Shown piece by piece: positions 60,989 to 64,000 of a DNA stretch of 64,000 nt. The notes under the pieces are model-generated. The model did no database searches. It was not told where the DNA came from and saw only the letters and a list, made by a program, of their open reading frames with translations. Numbering within the stretch: position 1 is the stretch's first letter; every line of letters starts with the position of its first letter. A program made the position numbers and the translations under genes. The stretch spans positions 29,925,001-29,989,000 of the forward strand of contig OX940864.1 of NCBI GenBank assembly GCA_954871525.1, written 5' to 3'. This DNA comes from Parietaria judaica (taxonomy: Eukaryota; Streptophyta; Magnoliopsida; Rosales; Urticaceae).

Positions 60989-61291
60989 ATTTATTCAGTC
61001 TTATTACTGTAATATATTACATTTACGTATGCCATGTTGTTTCTCTCGCAGACGATCAATTTATCCATGACTTGTGACACACGCTATCATTGTGTGTGAA
61101 AGAATCAATAATGATGCAGTATATTCATTCATTACAGAGACTAGATTTAAAATTCAGAGACCTGATTTAAAATTCATACTCAATATTAATGTACTGCATT
61201 CATTACAGAGACTTGATTTATAAGAGTATTTAGTAAAAAATTTAAAATTCATAATAAATATTCTGAATTACAGTTGCTCCTAAATGATACA
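60886..61291. other. Intergenic with AT microsatellite
   Basis: An (AT)n tract at about 60937-60977. A duplicated GAGACYTGATTTAAAATTCA motif occurs near 61138, 61156 and 61208. No gene. Confidence 0.5.
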
Positions 61292-62025
61292 TGTAGATGA
61301 CGATTTTCACCACCCTTTTCCAGTCACAAAGACAATCACCAAATAACAAATAAACAATAGTAAATGATGAATATCTCTGTTTTATTATATTTTCCGAAAT
61401 GAGCTCGGTTTTCTTCTCTCTATTTCCTTAGCCTTTTCTATTACAAGACTTCTTTCTCTCTTTCCGGGCCTTCTCTTCTCTATTTTTCCGAACCTTTACA
61501 AATGAGGCTTATCTTGCCTTTTATAGAGTTTACAATGCCTTTCTCCCGCGTCTTTCCCACCTTTTTCTCTTTAATCATTCATTCTCTGGCGTGATTGGAG
61601 GGCAGCATGGTAAATCCTTACTTTATGTCACTTCCGAGCAGGCTGCCGTTATGGGTAGGTGCGCCTCATTAAATGCGCATCTCGTCAGCCGTCATTCGGC
61701 TCTGCAAGCCTTGTCGCTGATGTTCTCATCGAGTGAGTAGGTAGGCTTCATTAAATGCATGTCTCGTCAAGGGTCATTCGACCCTGTACATTTATCATGA
61801 CGAAGTTCCTCGTCGGGTGTGATGGGTCGCTTCATCACAACTTGCTCTCGCGTGGCTGCGTCTCCTCGTGGATGAACCTCCTCGGGGGTACCCTTCCTCG
61901 GGGATGTTCCTCCTCGGGGATAATCCCCCTCGGGTGACGAACTTCCTCGCCTCCCCTCATGTCGTTTATGGACCAAACGACACGAGTTGTGTTGAGGATG
62001 GATTTGACCAAATCCGACCTTAACA
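61292..62025 (-). repeat. 3' LTR of the second Tat-lineage copy, 734 bp
   Basis: Plus strand starts TGTAGATGACG and ends CCGACCTTAACA, the reverse complement of the LTR at 51703-52727. The TATA box (CTTTTATA on the plus strand, 61518-61525) is conserved. It has far fewer 48-bp repeat units than the first copy. Confidence 0.85.
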
Positions 62026-62702
62026 GTTAGTCCCCCATTTTATCAAGTGTATACACTTGGTATAATAAAGTATAACTGTCTCGGGGATCGGCCCTAGCCG
62101 GCACCAGTTGGTTCCCGGTTGGCGATTGCTTCTTCGGCTCCTCGCGTGGTTATATTGCTAAGCCGCTTCCTTTCCTCACCGAGCCTTCTTTACTTCCCTC
62201 CTTATTGCGAGCCGGGTCATTCGTCCGCGAGGGCTACCGTGACCTAGACGTCGTTGGCATTTTGTCGAGAACCCTCTCCGCTTACCTAAGTTCTGTAAAA
62301 ATACCGAAATATACGCCTCGAAGGCAAAAGGTGTAAACGTAAACATGCACTTTGTAAATATAAAAATATAATTTTCCCGACGAGACTCCTAGCGATGAAG
62401 ATTTCTCAACGACGCTGAATCGAGGAGTTTTCGCGAAGATCCTTGTTAACGATCGAGGAAGCCCAACTCTCTTGCTTCTCCGACCGTTGCTTGGTTCTGG
62501 GCCCCACCTCGGTTTGCTTTCCCAAAACTTGTCAGCCTCGAACCTCTCGCACGTCCCCTCAGCATTGAATGCCAACCTCCTTTTGCATTCGAGTACTTGC
62601 ACGGATTTATAACGGGCCCTTGATACGAGCCGTTGATGAGTTAGCAAGCTTTTAATTTGGGCCGTCAGATCAAGACGCGCCTATCTATTCTTTTCCCTTT
62701 TC

Positions 62703-62710
62703 TATAAATT
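62703..62710 (+). promoter_or_regulatory. TATA box of the antisense gene, copy 2
   Basis: TATAAATT within TTTTCTATAAATTCAAAG, 134 bp before the ATG at 62837, followed by a C/T-rich leader (TTCTTCTTTCTCCTCCC). It corresponds to 51132-51139 in copy 1. Confidence 0.65.
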
Positions 62711-62836
62711 CAAAGTTCATATCCACTTTCCCAAACATTTCTCGTATTTTCAAGAACTCTCTCAAAGTTTCTTTTCCGTTGTTACCCCCATTCCCTCGTC
62801 TCCAAGCTTCTTCTTTCTCCTCCCTAAGACGCTTCG

Positions 62837-64000
62837 ATGGCTCCTTCCAGCTCCGGCCCGGTCTTTAGGACCCGAAGCCCCCCTTCCGTCATGACGGAAG
62901 AGGGTCTGAAGTTTATCGTTGACAACCATACCGACTCAGAGCTCTGTTTTGCACGTCTCCCTCTCGAGGGTGAATTTGCCGACGAGCCTCAGAGCGACTT
63001 TGTCTGCATCTACGAGTCGTTCTTCCGCATCGTTGGTCTCCGCTTCCCGATGCCGCTCCTGGTCGTGCCGTTTCTCTACGCCTTTGGGGTTCCGATCGCT
63101 CAGGTGAGCCCCAACACCCTTCGCCTTCTCCTCTGCACACTCGCCATTGCATGCGAGCAGAAAGTGGAGCTTACGCTCGAGGAATTAATGCGCCTCTTCA
63201 AGGTCTCCCGTAATCCGAAGAATCTGGGTCGCTTTGCCATCTCTCATCGCGTCCGGCCGCACATTCTTATGAACACGCCGTCGAATGAGTCTGGTTAGGA
63301 GAATAAGTATTTCTTCGTCCGCGTGGACAATTCCAACTTCGGTCCCCACCATGCTTTCCTACCGAGAGATTTGGTGCTCGAGGGAGTGGACCTCCCTCGA
63401 TTTAAGCCCGAGGAGAATGAGGAGGCCGAGGCGCGGTTCAAAAACATCCACGTTGCTCTCCTTGCCAATCCCAGGCGGGATTGGAGTAGAGACTTTGGAG
63501 GTCAGCGGTTCGAGAAGTCTGGGGTTTTTCAGCTGGCCCGAATCCACGGGGCGCCCCCAGATACTCTTCTCCCGGAAGGTTTTCGTCGCGCTCCTGCTCC
63601 GGAGGGATCTCCCATGGAGCAGAAGAAACCCGCTTCAAGGCTGAAGAACAAAACAGAGGATAAAGTCGTTGCCGCTAAGGACAGCGCTCCCGTCGATCGG
63701 GATCGGGAGGCGCATAGACCGTCAAGGTCTCGGGCAGGATCCGATGCCCCTCGCCACATGGGGCTCACTCCCCGAGAGGGCGGTTTCTCGAGTAAACGCC
63801 CCGTCGAGGATACTTGCGACGAGCGGCGAACGAGAACGAGGACGGAGTCCGTTGCCCGTTCCTCGCCAGATGCTTCCCGTTCTTCGAGGAGATGTCCTCG
63901 AGAAGAAAGCTCTTCGGGCAAGCACCCCGCCGAGGAGGTGTGTGATGCTCCCTCCGCGAAGAAAGCGAAGGTTCCCGACCCGACCCCTGAGCTCGAAGCT
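62837..64000 (+). pseudogene. Antisense gene of the Tat-lineage element, copy 2, partial
   Basis: Opens MAPSSSGPVFRTRSPPSVM and continues in one frame to the window end (388 codons). It is interrupted only by a TAG at 63296-63298, where copy 1 has Trp (SNESGW). Conserved blocks: FVCIYESFFRIVGLRFPMPL, GVPIAQVSPNTLRLLLCTLA, NPKNLGRFAISHRVRPHIL, DFGGQRFEKSGVFQL. It continues into the Arg/Ser/Pro-rich region with a basic AKKAKVPD. It reads straight through the position of the first TAG of copy 1, showing that this TAG is a mutation and not the natural end. The function of this domain family is unknown. Confidence 0.75.

Larger units (their letters stand above)
61292..64000 (-). mobile_element. 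Tat-lineage retrotransposon, second copy, cut by window end
   Basis: Inverted relative to the element at 44474-52727. From left to right on the plus strand: 3' LTR in reverse, polypurine tract in reverse (62026-62041), then the antisense gene reading rightward. Pol would lie beyond the window. LTR and antisense-gene sequence are clearly homologous to, but diverged from, the first copy. Confidence 0.85.

Overview
The window is nuclear DNA of a flowering plant, probably a eudicot; the species is not identifiable. The evidence is AT-rich GT-AG introns, three conserved single-copy plant genes, and plant transposon families (hAT, MULE, PIF/Harbinger, Helitron, tRNA-SINE, Tat-lineage Ty3/gypsy). 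No rRNA, true tRNA, organellar or bacterial feature was found.

Three host genes look intact when their exons are joined by eye. They are a STRAP-like WD40 protein (minus, 1737-4711, 7 exons, 351 aa), the 26S proteasome ATPase RPT6 (plus, 29329-32801, 9 exons, 420 aa) and a plant natriuretic peptide/EG45-like secreted protein (plus, 41460-42945, 3 exons, 145 aa). Nearly everything else is mobile DNA or its debris.

Layout. 1-900: nested non-autonomous hAT elements. 1.7-5.1 kb: STRAP. 5.19-9.14 kb: a 3.9-kb hAT element with a decayed transposase gene, inserted about 45 bp upstream of the STRAP TATA box. 9.4-19 kb: a graveyard of small elements (two long-TIR MULE-like elements, one keeping the last transposase exon; a 169-bp MITE with perfect TIRs; a SINE; an LTR-like repeat; a glycine-rich RNA-binding protein fragment). 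19.3-26.4 kb: a Helitron with a damaged Rep-helicase gene and a fully open 10-exon RPA1-like gene. 26.7-28.9 kb: a Harbinger transposase nested in a TIR element. 29.3-32.8 kb: RPT6. 34.9-39.5 kb: a second SINE, a second LTR-like repeat, a solo LTR with a W-box minisatellite in its promoter, and an Emigrant-like element. 41.5-42.9 kb: the natriuretic-peptide gene. 43.1-44.2 kb: nested MITEs. 44.5-52.7 kb: a 5'-truncated Tat-lineage retrotransposon. 52.7-59.8 kb: a long direct repeat flanking a plant-mobile-domain (PMD) pseudogene. 60.2-60.9 kb: more MITEs. 61.3-64.0 kb: a second Tat-lineage element in the opposite orientation, running off the end.

The most interesting system is in the two Tat-lineage elements. 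Between pol and the 3' LTR both carry a large gene on the antisense strand, with its own TATA box at nearly the same distance (134-137 bp) from the start codon. In the first copy it spans about 1150 codons in three exons, broken only by TAG codons. Other highlights are the Helitron whose RPA gene is intact while its Rep domain has lost the catalytic-tyrosine segment, and the solo LTR with 14 TTGAC(C/T) motifs upstream of its TATA box.
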